A stretch of 64,000 nt of DNA from GCA-020344555 sp964405925 (GCA_964405925.1 CAYOQG010000001.1:14978-78977); one strand, 5' to 3'. Counted from the first letter of the stretch, positions 43,801 through 52,454 are shown. A program made the numbers and translations. The notes: generated from the letters alone by a model not told the origin.

Positions 43801-45075
43801 GATCTGGAATCAGCCACCAACAGCATCCGACAGAAAGCCATCGACGAGGCACACGACCAGATCCGGACTTCCCTCGGCGAGTACATCGACCCGGAGGAAC
43901 CACCCAACAAGTGGGACCTCGGCGGCTTGCTGCACTGGGCCAAGCGGGCGTTCAACGTCTCTATGACTCAGAATCAGATGCGGAAGATGGAACCGCAAGA
44001 AATCGAGGACGCCCTCCTGGAGGCGGCGAAGGCCCACTGTGAAAAGGTCGAACTTAGTGGTATATCCATCTATCTCGACCGCCAATACCCCTACCAGGCA
44101 TTGGGCGAGTGGGCCCGGTCCAAGTTCAACATTGAGATCGACGTGGACGAACTCGTTGATACCCCTAAGCGTGAGGTGGCAAGCATGTTGCACCAACGTG
44201 TCCGCGAAGCCTATCGCGAACGTGAGATCTGCTATCCGGCGGAATGGTGCGTTGAAAGCGCTTTCGGCGCGGAGGGGACGGATCACGCAGCCGCGGCTGA
44301 CACCGTCATCGGCTGGGTTCGGTACAAATACCGGATCAATTGGAGGCTCGAAGAAGTCCAGAGCAAGTCGCCCAATGAACTGCGAGAACTACTCGTGGCC
44401 TTAAACCGCGACTTCGCTGACCGCAAGCTCGAACAAGAGATTGATGAAAGCATCCAGGATAAGGACGAACAGGCCGTGCTCGAGTGGGCTCGCAAGCGCT
44501 TTGGCCCCGCCTGGAGTCAGCGCCGCTTCGAGCAAGGCAACGGTGATCTGCGCGGCGCCCTGCTCGCTCAAGGGCGGGAGATGCTACGGTGGGAACTGAC
44601 CCGACTCGAGCAGTTCGTTTTGCTTCGGCTCTACGACCAAGCCTGGAAGGACCATCTGTTGGAGATGGATCACCTGAAGACTGCCATCATGCAGCGACCG
44701 CTCGGTGGTGATCAGACACACCCGCAAAGTCAGTTTGCGATCGAGGGTCGCGATCTGTTCACGCAAATGTGGGCACGCATCGCCACCCGAGTCACCGATA
44801 TTATCTTCAAGGTGAAAGCCGTGGGCGGACCAGGGCAGGAAGCACCCCGAACGGATACCGCCCGACGCCTGATGGCGATGTCCTACGGCCATGCCGACGC
44901 GACTGGAGCCGGTCTCGCCACCGCGAGTCGGGACCAAGAGGCAGCCATGCGGGCGCAAAACGTGGACGGCAAGGTCGAGACCATCCGACGCGAGCAACCT
45001 CGTGTCGGCCGCAACGCACCCTGCCCCTGCGGTAGCGGGAAGAAATACAAGCAATGCCATGGTAAAGGACAATAA
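40822..45075 (+). CDS. secA: Preprotein translocase ATPase SecA (oversized, Cys-rich insert)
   Basis: Motor ATPase that drives unfolded preproteins through SecYEG. 1,417 residues against the usual 830-950. Walker A (MKTGEGKT, ~181-188), the DEVDSILIDEARTPLIISG block (~292), GMTGTA, the helicase motif NMAGRGTDIKLG and RGRSGRQGDPGSSRF are all present and ordered. The C-terminal zinc motif is intact (APCPCGSGKKYKQCHGKG). Extra sequence sits in the preprotein-binding region (~370-460), between DIKLG and GLHIIGTERH (~755-825), and in the helical scaffold/wing part (~960-1,280). The middle insert carries Cys762, 785, 786, 789, 798, 801, 818 and 824. AAAGG precedes ATG 40822 by six bases. The gene is single-copy in this window. 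Confidence 0.95.
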   Translation: MSLTNTTSALINGVKALPRKIFGTRNERLLKVYRRQVAPVGELEAEIRRDYDMRLARRLEEEHLDDLPEEERASRLRAVRLELSGDLRQRADRLREQVSGIMQPLHDWWQSLDPGNRVEEYYKDDYRKRNAKLIEDLDEQGIMAEVFAVLREASRRAQAHRHFDCQLIGGRVLFEGRIAEMKTGEGKTIVCHLAAFVNVLCGRKVHIVTVNDYLVKRDAEFAAPIFELFGVTVGYIQAMVDPGGREGIRHRAYSCDITYGTNSEFGFDYLRDNMKTRLAEQVQGPLDYVIVDEVDSILIDEARTPLIISGPTSDDVTRYPRANKVAEEIVRRQATWDRKVAATVAKFDGDTHNIPKLEDAMNILGYKEKKGAEPTRKQPAQASDDEPPQADDGPRMTLGPDFLIDDQVEAIQIYENDILRLPPSEQYRRYFIVQAERKQAGITHEGVTIAQELLDIGSLYSGDNMEWPHLIENALRAHKVYERDKDYVVQDGQVIIVDPFTGRLMHGRQWSDGLHQAVEAKEGVRVKEETQTLATITIQNFVKLYPLRAGMTGTAMTEATEFDKIYRLDVVEIPTNRPVNRVDHNDKMYRDTEQKYTAIVDEIHEVHRRGRPADPFLLADVLTALRTVLQRQGEDISRIDETIRQFNNAELNDRKVVRLMLETYDEVMGDLAHGRPVLVGTTSVENSEKLSRLLSQRYGIEHEVLNAKNHSREAEIVAKAGHCSIPTKGADKTSRGNVTIATNMAGRGTDIKLGTGVVYPKCRVPDPLPEGVKPSELYPTGITKCCIKCEDYDPDTNCGHCFKPKIDPRFPELGRKVCTINVPCGLHIIGTERHEARRIDNQLRGRSGRQGDPGSSRFSLSLQDDLLKLFMPDWMLKMMEKLGFTDGSSLEDKRLTKGIERAQRKVEERNFSTRKHLLEWDEPMDYQRKEFYTARQRILEERDLPGLIFETIDNSINTTLDQFLSGQYDRTCICEWCRINLDLTISEDDIDIDDLESATNSIRQKAIDEAHDQIRTSLGEYIDPEEPPNKWDLGGLLHWAKRAFNVSMTQNQMRKMEPQEIEDALLEAAKAHCEKVELSGISIYLDRQYPYQALGEWARSKFNIEIDVDELVDTPKREVASMLHQRVREAYREREICYPAEWCVESAFGAEGTDHAAAADTVIGWVRYKYRINWRLEEVQSKSPNELRELLVALNRDFADRKLEQEIDESIQDKDEQAVLEWARKRFGPAWSQRRFEQGNGDLRGALLAQGREMLRWELTRLEQFVLLRLYDQAWKDHLLEMDHLKTAIMQRPLGGDQTHPQSQFAIEGRDLFTQMWARIATRVTDIIFKVKAVGGPGQEAPRTDTARRLMAMSYGHADATGAGLATASRDQEAAMRAQNVDGKVETIRREQPRVGRNAPCPCGSGKKYKQCHGKGQ

Positions 45076-45099
45076 GCGTGTGGACCCACCTGATAACCG

Positions 45100-45306
45100 A
45101 TGAATCCGCCGCATGAAAACGAAATCGACTGGACGGCCACAACCTGGGAGGGAAGCCGTCGTAGTCAGTTAGAGTATTGGGCCCAGTTGTCACTGGACGA
45201 CATCTTCGCCGCCCAGGCGGAAATGGCCGAATTCGCCCGGCGGATGGGTGCCTTGGGCAACGACGACAAGTTGCCCGCCTGCCTTCCACCGAAGGGTGAA
45301 CGCTGA
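45100..45306 (+). CDS. Small conserved hypothetical protein (68 aa)
   Basis: 68 residues (MNPPHENEIDWTATTWEG...). The text TTWEGSRRSQLEYWAQLSL followed by AAQAEMAEFARRMG is the signature of a small helical family I have seen annotated only as hypothetical. It often carries the same TWEGxRRxQLxxW core. It starts 24 bases after the secA stop on the same strand and is probably co-transcribed. The start was chosen because the conserved core begins 12 residues later; no clear Shine-Dalgarno is visible. No enzyme motif. Confidence 0.6.
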   Translation: MNPPHENEIDWTATTWEGSRRSQLEYWAQLSLDDIFAAQAEMAEFARRMGALGNDDKLPACLPPKGER

Positions 45307-45611
45307 TCGGGAGCTGGCAATTCTCGATCGAGGCCGGCGGGTGGGTGGCATGGGTCCGCCCCAAGGGGACCCCTGTAGCTGCGGTTGATGACCCGGTCTG
45401 TCGCAGGCAGGCCGTGGAAAGGCCCGCCGATCGCCAAGGCCCGGCTTCGCCAGACCGTGCCCCCCATTCGGATCCCAGTGCAGCATCTTACCCACCAGGC
45501 CGACGCGGACCCTACGCGCCGTCATCCCGGAGGCGCGGTTTGAATTCCGAGATCCAGCGGAATAGAATGCGCCGGTGCCCTACCAGTATCTTGCACCGAG
45601 AGGGTAAGCAA
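45307..45611. other. Intergenic region with hairpin and promoter
   Basis: 305 bp. It holds a GGGTCC/GGACCC hairpin (45352-45372), similar in sequence to those at 25172 and 62825. The promoter of the next gene is at 45540-45568. The in-frame upstream extension of that gene to 45345 is not protein-like. Confidence 0.45.
45540..45568 (+). promoter_or_regulatory. Promoter (TTGAAT - 17 bp - TAGAAT)
   Basis: -35 TTGAAT 45540-45545, 17-bp spacer, -10 TAGAAT 45563-45568. Start near 45575, giving a ~37-nt leader with a GAGAGGG ribosome site. Confidence 0.6.
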
Positions 45612-46670
45612 ATGTCCATTCAAGGCAGCTTACGCCGTATTGCGATTGCGTCCCTGCCGCTCGGTGCCTTATCCGGTCTTTCCCGCGGCGCGACGGCGCC
45701 CAACAACGAACCAGGCAATCCACCTCGTCCCTCCCGCGGCGTGGCGCCACCTGCCGTGGCAGTGGATTCCGCCGTCGAACCGGAGCTCTTTGTTGCCGAG
45801 CCACGCCACGATCCGATTGTGGAGGAGACGGAGATTCAGGTTCCAAATGATGGACTCCTCGTGCTGGCGGCCAAGGCCACCGAGCTGGGCGATGGCCTCT
45901 GGCGCTATGAGTACGCACTCGAGAACGACAGTTCCCTTCGCGCAGTGGGGTCGTTCAGCGTTTGCTTTTGGTGCGGGGACGTAGTGAACATGGGATTCGC
46001 CGACGCAGATGCCCACTGTGGCGACCAATACAACTGCACCGATTGGACGCCCAACATTGCCCAGCGAGGAGTCCACTGGTCCACGCTGAGCTATGCGGTC
46101 AATCCCAACGCGAACGCCCTGCGCATCGGCAGAACGTACTATTATTGGTTCGACTCGCATGCGCCTCCCTGGACCGACAGGTCCAGGGCGCAGTTCGGCC
46201 TCTTCACACCGGGGGTCCCGCAGGAACTTTGGGCGAATACCCTCGGGCCTGGAGAGCCCTGCGCCACCGATGCCGACCACGACGGCGAAGGGGACTGTTT
46301 CGATTTCTGCCCGGGCACGCCAGCGAGCGCCTGCACATGCCAGGGGTTCGGGATGTGCTGCTGGGGCTGTACGGGCCCATGTGAAGACGAGTACCCCAAT
46401 GACGAGTGCGTCGCGGACGGCGGTACGCCCGACGAGTGTGGTGACCCGCGATGTAAGAACGGCTGCCCGCTCCTGGACATGGATAACGACGGAGATCGCG
46501 ATCTGGCAGACTTCGCTGAGTTTCAACGCTGCTTCAGCGGCGCGTCAGGGGATCCGGGATATGTGGCACCTACGCAGGAGTGCGTGAACCGGCTGGATAT
46601 CGACGAAGATCAGGCAATCGGTTTGGGCGACTACAAGCAGTTGTTCGAGCTGGGCTTGCTCGGCGAATAG
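45612..46670 (+). CDS. Secreted protein with dockerin-like C-terminus (352 aa)
   Basis: 352 residues. N-terminal export signal (MSIQGSLRRIAIASLPLGALSG). The middle domain (~70-230) is beta-rich with GDGLWRYEYALENDSS, CFWCGDVVNMG and an Asn/Trp-rich stretch. It is followed by a Cys-rich linker (CTCQGFGMCCWGC) and two Asp-rich calcium-type loops (DMDNDGDRDLADFAEFQRC, DIDEDQAIGLGDYKQLFE) of dockerin type I character. GAGAGGG sits about eight bases before ATG 45612, which fixes the start. No catalytic residues are recognised. The protein shares the dockerin-like ending with the products at 14179 and 59612, so these may dock to a common scaffold or simply bind calcium. Confidence 0.75.
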   Translation: MSIQGSLRRIAIASLPLGALSGLSRGATAPNNEPGNPPRPSRGVAPPAVAVDSAVEPELFVAEPRHDPIVEETEIQVPNDGLLVLAAKATELGDGLWRYEYALENDSSLRAVGSFSVCFWCGDVVNMGFADADAHCGDQYNCTDWTPNIAQRGVHWSTLSYAVNPNANALRIGRTYYYWFDSHAPPWTDRSRAQFGLFTPGVPQELWANTLGPGEPCATDADHDGEGDCFDFCPGTPASACTCQGFGMCCWGCTGPCEDEYPNDECVADGGTPDECGDPRCKNGCPLLDMDNDGDRDLADFAEFQRCFSGASGDPGYVAPTQECVNRLDIDEDQAIGLGDYKQLFELGLLGE

Positions 46671-46785
46671 CGGCGGAACACTGAACGTGAGCGGAGGGAT
46701 GACTGCGGGGAACCGTGCTCCGCGGCGAACATGCCCACAGGCTGAGTGCGCGTCGATTGTGACCGGGCGTTTGCCATGACCATCC

Positions 46786-49700
46786 ATGCGATCAGACAAC
46801 TGGCAATTCTTCATTGACGTCGGTGGCACGTTCACCGACGTTGTCGCCCGAGGCCCCGACGGCGCGATTGTCACCCACAAACTTCTAAGTTCTGGGGCGA
46901 CTCGTGGTGTGGTCGAGGGGCAGTCGCAGGGAACGTGTATAAGCGACCAGCAGCGTGCGGGTGATCCGGAGGGGTTCTGGGTCGGATATCGTGTCGGACT
47001 GATCAGCGAAGACTGCCACGGTTCTGTCGGCAAGCAAAGTAGCGACACCGAGGAGCAGGTTGCGCATGTAACGCGGTTCGAGACCGACACGGGACGACTT
47101 TGGCTTGATCGCCCTTTAACCGCGGTGGTGCCAGGACAGTCCGTCTATGAGCTGCGGAGTGAAGAAGAGGCTCCAGTGGTAGCCATTCGATACCTGATGG
47201 GACTGCGTCTGAACGACCCGATCGGTCCAATCGACCTCCGCCTGGGCACGACACGTGCGACGAATGCGTTACTCGAGCGCAAGGGTGCCAAGACCGCCTT
47301 CGTGACCACCAAAGGATTCGGCGACGTCCTGAAGATCGGGTACCAGGATCGCCCCGAGCTCTTCGTCCTCGACATCCACAAGCGCGATGAGCTGGCTGGC
47401 TGCGTGGTCGAGATCGATGAGCGTATCAACGCCACAGGGCAGGTGCTCCGGCGACCGGACGAGAGCGCCATCCGTCAGCGGCTCCAGAAGCTGCCGGAGT
47501 CGGGGATCGAAGCCCTGGCCATCTGCCTTCTGCATGCCCACCTGAACCCCGCTCACGAGGAGATCGTGGCGTCCGTCGCGGCGTCGGTGGGGTTCTCGCA
47601 CGTCTCCGTGTCTTCGCGTGTTGCCCGAATGGAGAAGATCGTGCCACGTGGTGACACGACGGTTGTGGATGCCTACTTGGGACCGGTCATCAAAGACTAC
47701 GTCGGAACGCTTCGTCGATCCCTCCCCGAGGCTCGTCTCAGACTTCTGACCAGCAACGGCGGATTGGTCGACGCGGACAGCACGGCAGGTAAGGACACGA
47801 TCCTGAGCGGACCAGCCGGCGGTGTCGTTGGCTGCCGTCACGTTGCTCACCAGGCCGGTTTTCTCAAGACCATCGGGTTTGACATGGGCGGGACCAGCAC
47901 GGACGTGTCACGGGTCGACGAACCACCGAATGATCTGGAATACCAGCACGAAACGGTCAAGGCCGGCGTCCGCATCATGGCACCCATGCTGGCCGTCGAA
48001 ACCGTGGCAGCCGGCGGTGGGAGCATCTGCACGTTTGACGGTCAGAAGCTGGTCGTGGGACCCGAAAGCGCCGGCGCTGATCCGGGACCAGCCTGCTATG
48101 GCCGGGGTGGTCCACTGACGGTCACTGACATGAACCTCTATCTCGGGCGGATCGTCTCCCAGTACTTCCCCTTCCGACTCGATCGCCACGTCGTCGAGCG
48201 GAAGCTGACGGCACTTTGTGAGAAGGTCAATATAGACACGGGCTCCGACCTTCGCCTCGTCGACCTCGCCGAGGGGTTCATCAAGATCGCCAACGCCAAC
48301 ATGGCTGCCGCCATCAAGCGAATCTCGATTGCCAAAGGTTACGACGCTCGCGAGTACGCGCTGACTACCTTTGGAGGCGCGGGTGCCCAGCACGCTTGTG
48401 CCATCGCCCGGGGACTTGGCATCTCGCGTGTTCTTTGTAGCCCCTTTGCTGGGGTCCTCAGTGCTGTCGGTATTGGTGTCGCGGACGTCAAACGGATCGG
48501 TCAGCGCAGCGTCCACCATCGACTCGAGCCACAGGCCGATGTCGCACTCGACCCCAGGTTCGAGTCGCTCACCGCGGAGCTGCGTGAAGCTCTGATAGCC
48601 GATGGGACGCGAGCGGACGCTCTTTCACCACCAGTGCGGACGATGGACCTCTGCTATGTGGGACAAGCCATGCTCCTCACCGTGCCGGCGGAGCCTTTGG
48701 AGGAGGCACAGTCTCGATTCGAGACGCTTCACCGCCAGCTCTACGGCTACTGTCACGTGGATCGTGCGATTGAGATCCGTACCATCCGTGTCGAGCTGGC
48801 TGCGCGTACAGAGCATTTGCCCATTCAATGGACACCGGGTGGAACATCACAGGGATCAAGACCGCGGGTGACCACGATGATCCTGGACGGTAAGCCGACG
48901 ACCGTTCCACTGTTTATCCGCGGTGAGCTCTACACCAATCAGCGCATTACCGGACCCGCTGTCATTATCGAGGACACTTCCACCATCGTCATCGACCCGG
49001 GTTGGGAAGCCACCATCACCGAACATGGTGACGTTATACTGACAGACGCCCACACTGAAACCGGACAAGAGCGGATCGGCACCGATGTCGACCCGATCCA
49101 GCTCGAGTTGTTCAATAACCAGTTTGCCTCCATCGCCGAGCAGATGGGAACGACGCTTCGCCGGACGGCACTCTCCGTAAATGTCAAGGAGCGACTCGAT
49201 TTCTCTTGTGCGATCTTTACACCCGAAGGCGAGCTGGTCGCCAACGCCCCCCATATCCCCGTGCATCTCGGTGGTATGAGTGACTGCGTTAAGGCACTAA
49301 TGGAGGACGTGGACACGTTGACACCCGGCGACGTCTTTATCACCAACGATCCTTATCGCGGCGGGTCGCATCTCAACGATGTCACGATCATAACACCCGT
49401 CCATGATGACGCCGGTACGACACTTCTGTTTTTCGTCGCCAGTCGGGCGCATCACGCCGAGATCGGCGGAACCAGACCCGGGTCCATGCCCCCCGACTCG
49501 ACGTCGCTCGCCCAGGAAGGCGTCGTCATTCGCGCCTTCCCGTGGATCCGCGGGGGAAAGCCTCAGCACGACCGGCTACGAGCTCTTTTGACCGCCCCGC
49601 CCTACCCGTCGCGTGCCCCGGATGAGAACCTGGCCGACGTGTCTGCGCAAGCGGCAGCCAACCAGACCGGTGTGCGCGAACTCAAAGCCATGATCGACAA

Positions 49701-50676
49701 GTATGGTCTCGACGTGGTCCACAGCTACATGCGGCATATCCGCGACGCGGCGGAGCAAAAAATGCGCCGTGCCCTTGCCAGACTGCCGGATGGTGTGCGT
49801 GAGTTTCAGGATCGATTGGACGATGGATCGCCCATCCGATTGGCGCTGAGCATCCACGGCGACGAAGCGATGCTCGATTTCTCGGGAACGGGGGGCGTTT
49901 TGCCGGGTAATCTTAACGCCAACCGGGCGATCGTAACCAGTGCCGTTTTGTACTGTCTGCGATGTCTGATCGACGAAGATATTCCGCTAAACGCTGGCGT
50001 TCTCGCACCAGTAAGGATTACACTGCCCGAGTGTTTGCTGAACCCGCCGGCGATGGCCGATCCCGCAAAGTGCGCCGCCATGGGAGGCGGAAACGTGGAG
50101 ACCTCGCAACGGATCGTGGACTGCATCTTCGGAGCACTCGGGACCGTCGCCGCCAGCCAGGGAACGATGAACAACGTGTTGATTGGACATGAAGCACTTA
50201 GCTATTACGAAACCATCTGCGGTGGGGCGGGCGCGGGACCCGGATTCGACGGAGCCGACGCTGTACACACCCACATGACCAACACGCGCTTGACAGACCC
50301 AGAGGTGCTCGAAGCCCGTGTTCCCCTGCGACTCATTCGATTCGCCATCCGACACGGCTCAGGCGGAAAGGGCCGGTACCGCGGCGGTTGCGGGGTGGTA
50401 CGTGAATTGGAGTTTATGGAACCATTGGAAGTGTCAATCATCAGTCAGCGTCGCACGACGTCACCCTACGGGCTGCAAGGCGGCGGCCACGGCCAACCAG
50501 GGCAAAACCTGCTGCTGCGACGAGGGGCAAACCGCGCAAAGGTGCTTTTGCCCACCGTTTTGGCAACCGTCTTTCCAGGTGACAGGCTTACGATCGAAAC
50601 GCCAGGCGGTGGTGGTTGGGGTACGCCTCTAATCAACACCGAATCCACCCACTGCGTGGGGGCGACTGCCCCATGA
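46786..50676 (+). CDS. 5-oxoprolinase / hydantoinase-type HyuA-HyuB fusion
   Basis: 1,296 residues, the length of fused ATP-dependent 5-oxoprolinase (5-oxoproline + ATP + 2 H2O to glutamate). The HyuA half opens with FFIDVGGTFTDVVARGPDG. It has LGTTRATNALLERKGAKTAF, the actin-like ATPase text FDMGGTSTDVSRV and GGSICTFDGQKLVVGPESAGA. The HyuB half starts near 765 (LFNNQFASIAEQMGTTLRRT) and keeps FITNDPYRGGSHLNDVT, SRAHHAEIGGTRPGS and the terminal GGGGWGTP. An N-terminal insert (~45-135: DPEGFWVGYRVGL, LDRPL) is longer than in canonical HyuA. It is first in a three-gene operon with D-glutamate cyclase genes, which argues for 5-oxoproline rather than hydantoin. Its stop overlaps the next start (ATGA). 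Confidence 0.88.
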   Translation: MRSDNWQFFIDVGGTFTDVVARGPDGAIVTHKLLSSGATRGVVEGQSQGTCISDQQRAGDPEGFWVGYRVGLISEDCHGSVGKQSSDTEEQVAHVTRFETDTGRLWLDRPLTAVVPGQSVYELRSEEEAPVVAIRYLMGLRLNDPIGPIDLRLGTTRATNALLERKGAKTAFVTTKGFGDVLKIGYQDRPELFVLDIHKRDELAGCVVEIDERINATGQVLRRPDESAIRQRLQKLPESGIEALAICLLHAHLNPAHEEIVASVAASVGFSHVSVSSRVARMEKIVPRGDTTVVDAYLGPVIKDYVGTLRRSLPEARLRLLTSNGGLVDADSTAGKDTILSGPAGGVVGCRHVAHQAGFLKTIGFDMGGTSTDVSRVDEPPNDLEYQHETVKAGVRIMAPMLAVETVAAGGGSICTFDGQKLVVGPESAGADPGPACYGRGGPLTVTDMNLYLGRIVSQYFPFRLDRHVVERKLTALCEKVNIDTGSDLRLVDLAEGFIKIANANMAAAIKRISIAKGYDAREYALTTFGGAGAQHACAIARGLGISRVLCSPFAGVLSAVGIGVADVKRIGQRSVHHRLEPQADVALDPRFESLTAELREALIADGTRADALSPPVRTMDLCYVGQAMLLTVPAEPLEEAQSRFETLHRQLYGYCHVDRAIEIRTIRVELAARTEHLPIQWTPGGTSQGSRPRVTTMILDGKPTTVPLFIRGELYTNQRITGPAVIIEDTSTIVIDPGWEATITEHGDVILTDAHTETGQERIGTDVDPIQLELFNNQFASIAEQMGTTLRRTALSVNVKERLDFSCAIFTPEGELVANAPHIPVHLGGMSDCVKALMEDVDTLTPGDVFITNDPYRGGSHLNDVTIITPVHDDAGTTLLFFVASRAHHAEIGGTRPGSMPPDSTSLAQEGVVIRAFPWIRGGKPQHDRLRALLTAPPYPSRAPDENLADVSAQAAANQTGVRELKAMIDKYGLDVVHSYMRHIRDAAEQKMRRALARLPDGVREFQDRLDDGSPIRLALSIHGDEAMLDFSGTGGVLPGNLNANRAIVTSAVLYCLRCLIDEDIPLNAGVLAPVRITLPECLLNPPAMADPAKCAAMGGGNVETSQRIVDCIFGALGTVAASQGTMNNVLIGHEALSYYETICGGAGAGPGFDGADAVHTHMTNTRLTDPEVLEARVPLRLIRFAIRHGSGGKGRYRGGCGVVRELEFMEPLEVSIISQRRTTSPYGLQGGGHGQPGQNLLLRRGANRAKVLLPTVLATVFPGDRLTIETPGGGGWGTPLINTESTHCVGATAP

Positions 50677-52451
50677 ACCCACGGATCACCTCGATTGAGA
50701 ATCTGGTCGCCAGCGACCCCGGTGGACGCAATGTTTTTGGCCTGGTGCAGAGGGATCAGCTCCGACTGGCTGCCCAGTCGCTGAGGCTTGCCAGACGTGT
50801 TGCCATCGTAAGCGGGTTCTTCATCCGCGAAGCTGGTGCCGGTGAGACCGATGGTCCTCCTGGTGCGAAAGTGCTGGGCAACGCCCTTTCATCGCTCGAC
50901 ATCGAGGTGGACTACATCACCGACGCCCCTAACGCACCGCTGTTTAAGGCCCTGGGCCTGAGACCCATCACCGACGTTCACGACTACCTGGACAAGGCTC
51001 AACCAACGCACATAGTGTCGATCGAGCGGGTTGGTCGTGGGCATGACGGACGGTACCGCAACATGCGCGGACAGGACATCACCGACGTGACCGCTCCCCT
51101 TGATGAGCTGTTTACAGAAGCCAGCCGGCGCGGTCTGACAACCATTGGCATCGGGGACGGCGGTAATGAGATCGGCATGGGCAAGGTCTTCCCCGACACG
51201 CTGTCTACCATTGAAAACGGGCGAACCATCGCTACTGTCGTCTCGACAGACTTTTGTATCGCGGCTGGCGTGTCCAACTGGGGTGCTTACGGTTTGACCG
51301 GCGCCTTGTCCGTCTTCGCAAGCCGCGATCTTCTGCCATCAGCGAAAGAGGCTGCCAGGGACATCTATCGGATTGTACGGGAGGGTAACGCCGTTGACGG
51401 TGTGACACACAAGAGCGAACCGACGATCGACGGTGTCGAGCTGGCAGCCAGCCTGCGAATGCTTGAGAGCATCCGGCGACATATCGCCCCCTCGCCTCTC
51501 GAGAGGGGAGAGCCGCTCATCGTTGGTGTGCTCGGTTACGGCAGAACGGGCCGGGCTGCCGCCGCCTTGCTTGCCGAGCACGGTCACCGCGTCTGCATCT
51601 CCGATGAAGGACCGGTCACACTCGAGCCAGGCACAATCGCAGCAGGGGTCGAAACGGGTGGACATAGCATTGAATTCCTCAGCGCGTGTGACCTGATCGT
51701 AAGGAGCCCGGGGGTGCCGGCAGACAGCCCCATTCTGGATGCCCTTCATCGCCGAGGCATACCGGTGATCAGTGAATTGGAGCTCGGTTATCAGCTTGGC
51801 GTCCAGACTTCACCTTGGCGACCGTCTCCGTTGATCGGCGTGACCGGCACGATTGGAAAACGAACGACGGTTCAATTGATGCAGCGGGTCTTTGCCTCCG
51901 CCCAGCGACCGATGAGGATCGGTGGAAACAGGGGCGAGCCGCTTTCTGCCCTTCTCCCCCAGCATCGGTCGGGAGGCCCCGTCGCCATCGCTGTATCCAG
52001 CTTTCAGTTGGAGACCGTCGTGCACTTCCGTCCGGACATCGCGATTTTGCTCAACGTGGACGAGGCCCATCTGGATCGCCACCGTTCGATCGCCGAGTAC
52101 GTACGAATCAAGAGTCGGATTTTCATGAATCAAAACCCGGACGACGCCCTGATCCTGCCTTTCGATGATCCGCGCATGCGCATGCTGGCGCGTAAACACC
52201 ACGGTCGGACGTTTTTCTTCTCCACGCGACAGGCGGTGGACCGCGGCGCGTGGCTCGTTGACGGAACCATCCGGTCGAATGTAGACGGAGCCATAGAAAC
52301 AGTCGGCCCGGCCGATCCAACGTTCCCAGACAATGTGCTGGCAACCGTGATCGCGGCCCGACTCAGCGGGTTGGACGGGGGCCAAATCGCCCGGGCCATG
52401 GAAGACGAATCCCGAGCCACCGGGCCATCCGACCCGGATGCAGACGTGTAG
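50673..52451 (+). CDS. D-glutamate cyclase (DUF4392) fused to a truncated MurD-like domain
   Basis: 592 residues from ATG 50673, which overlaps the previous stop as ATGA. Residues 1-272 are a DUF4392/D-glutamate cyclase domain with the diagnostic GIGDGGNEIGMG (159-170) and VSIERVGRGHDGRYRNMRG. This is the domain of the C-terminal half of human DGLUCY. Residues ~280-592 match MurD domains 1 and 2: VGVLGYGRTGRAAAALLAEHG, SPGVPADSPIL, VSSFQLETV (442-447) and NVDEAHLDRH. The phosphate loop reads GVTGTIGKRTT (Ile394, Arg397 replacing Asn and Ser); Lys396 is kept. The MurD C-terminal domain, with NDSKxTNP and D-Glu binding residues, is missing. So ligase activity is unlikely; a sensing or binding role is more likely. 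The linker contains a palindrome-derived PSPLERGE. The reading from 50616 was rejected. Confidence 0.88.
   Translation: MNPRITSIENLVASDPGGRNVFGLVQRDQLRLAAQSLRLARRVAIVSGFFIREAGAGETDGPPGAKVLGNALSSLDIEVDYITDAPNAPLFKALGLRPITDVHDYLDKAQPTHIVSIERVGRGHDGRYRNMRGQDITDVTAPLDELFTEASRRGLTTIGIGDGGNEIGMGKVFPDTLSTIENGRTIATVVSTDFCIAAGVSNWGAYGLTGALSVFASRDLLPSAKEAARDIYRIVREGNAVDGVTHKSEPTIDGVELAASLRMLESIRRHIAPSPLERGEPLIVGVLGYGRTGRAAAALLAEHGHRVCISDEGPVTLEPGTIAAGVETGGHSIEFLSACDLIVRSPGVPADSPILDALHRRGIPVISELELGYQLGVQTSPWRPSPLIGVTGTIGKRTTVQLMQRVFASAQRPMRIGGNRGEPLSALLPQHRSGGPVAIAVSSFQLETVVHFRPDIAILLNVDEAHLDRHRSIAEYVRIKSRIFMNQNPDDALILPFDDPRMRMLARKHHGRTFFFSTRQAVDRGAWLVDGTIRSNVDGAIETVGPADPTFPDNVLATVIAARLSGLDGGQIARAMEDESRATGPSDPDADV
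51491..51510. repeat. Palindrome at the cyclase/MurD-like domain junction
   Basis: CTCGCCTCTC followed by GAGAGGGGAG is a palindrome with one mismatch. It encodes SPLERGE, a residue string typical of palindromes inserted in coding DNA, exactly between the two domains (residues ~273-279). Confidence 0.6.
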
Positions 52452-52454
52452 ATC

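Noticed and set aside
40822..45075. Possible frameshift or fusion explaining the long SecA
   Set aside because: All SecA motifs from Walker A to the C-terminal zinc motif are in order in one frame; extra sequence is in loops and the scaffold region.
46786..50676. Annotation as hydantoinase
   Set aside because: The same families cover hydantoinases, but the operon with two D-glutamate cyclase domains makes 5-oxoproline the better substrate; kept as an alternative only.
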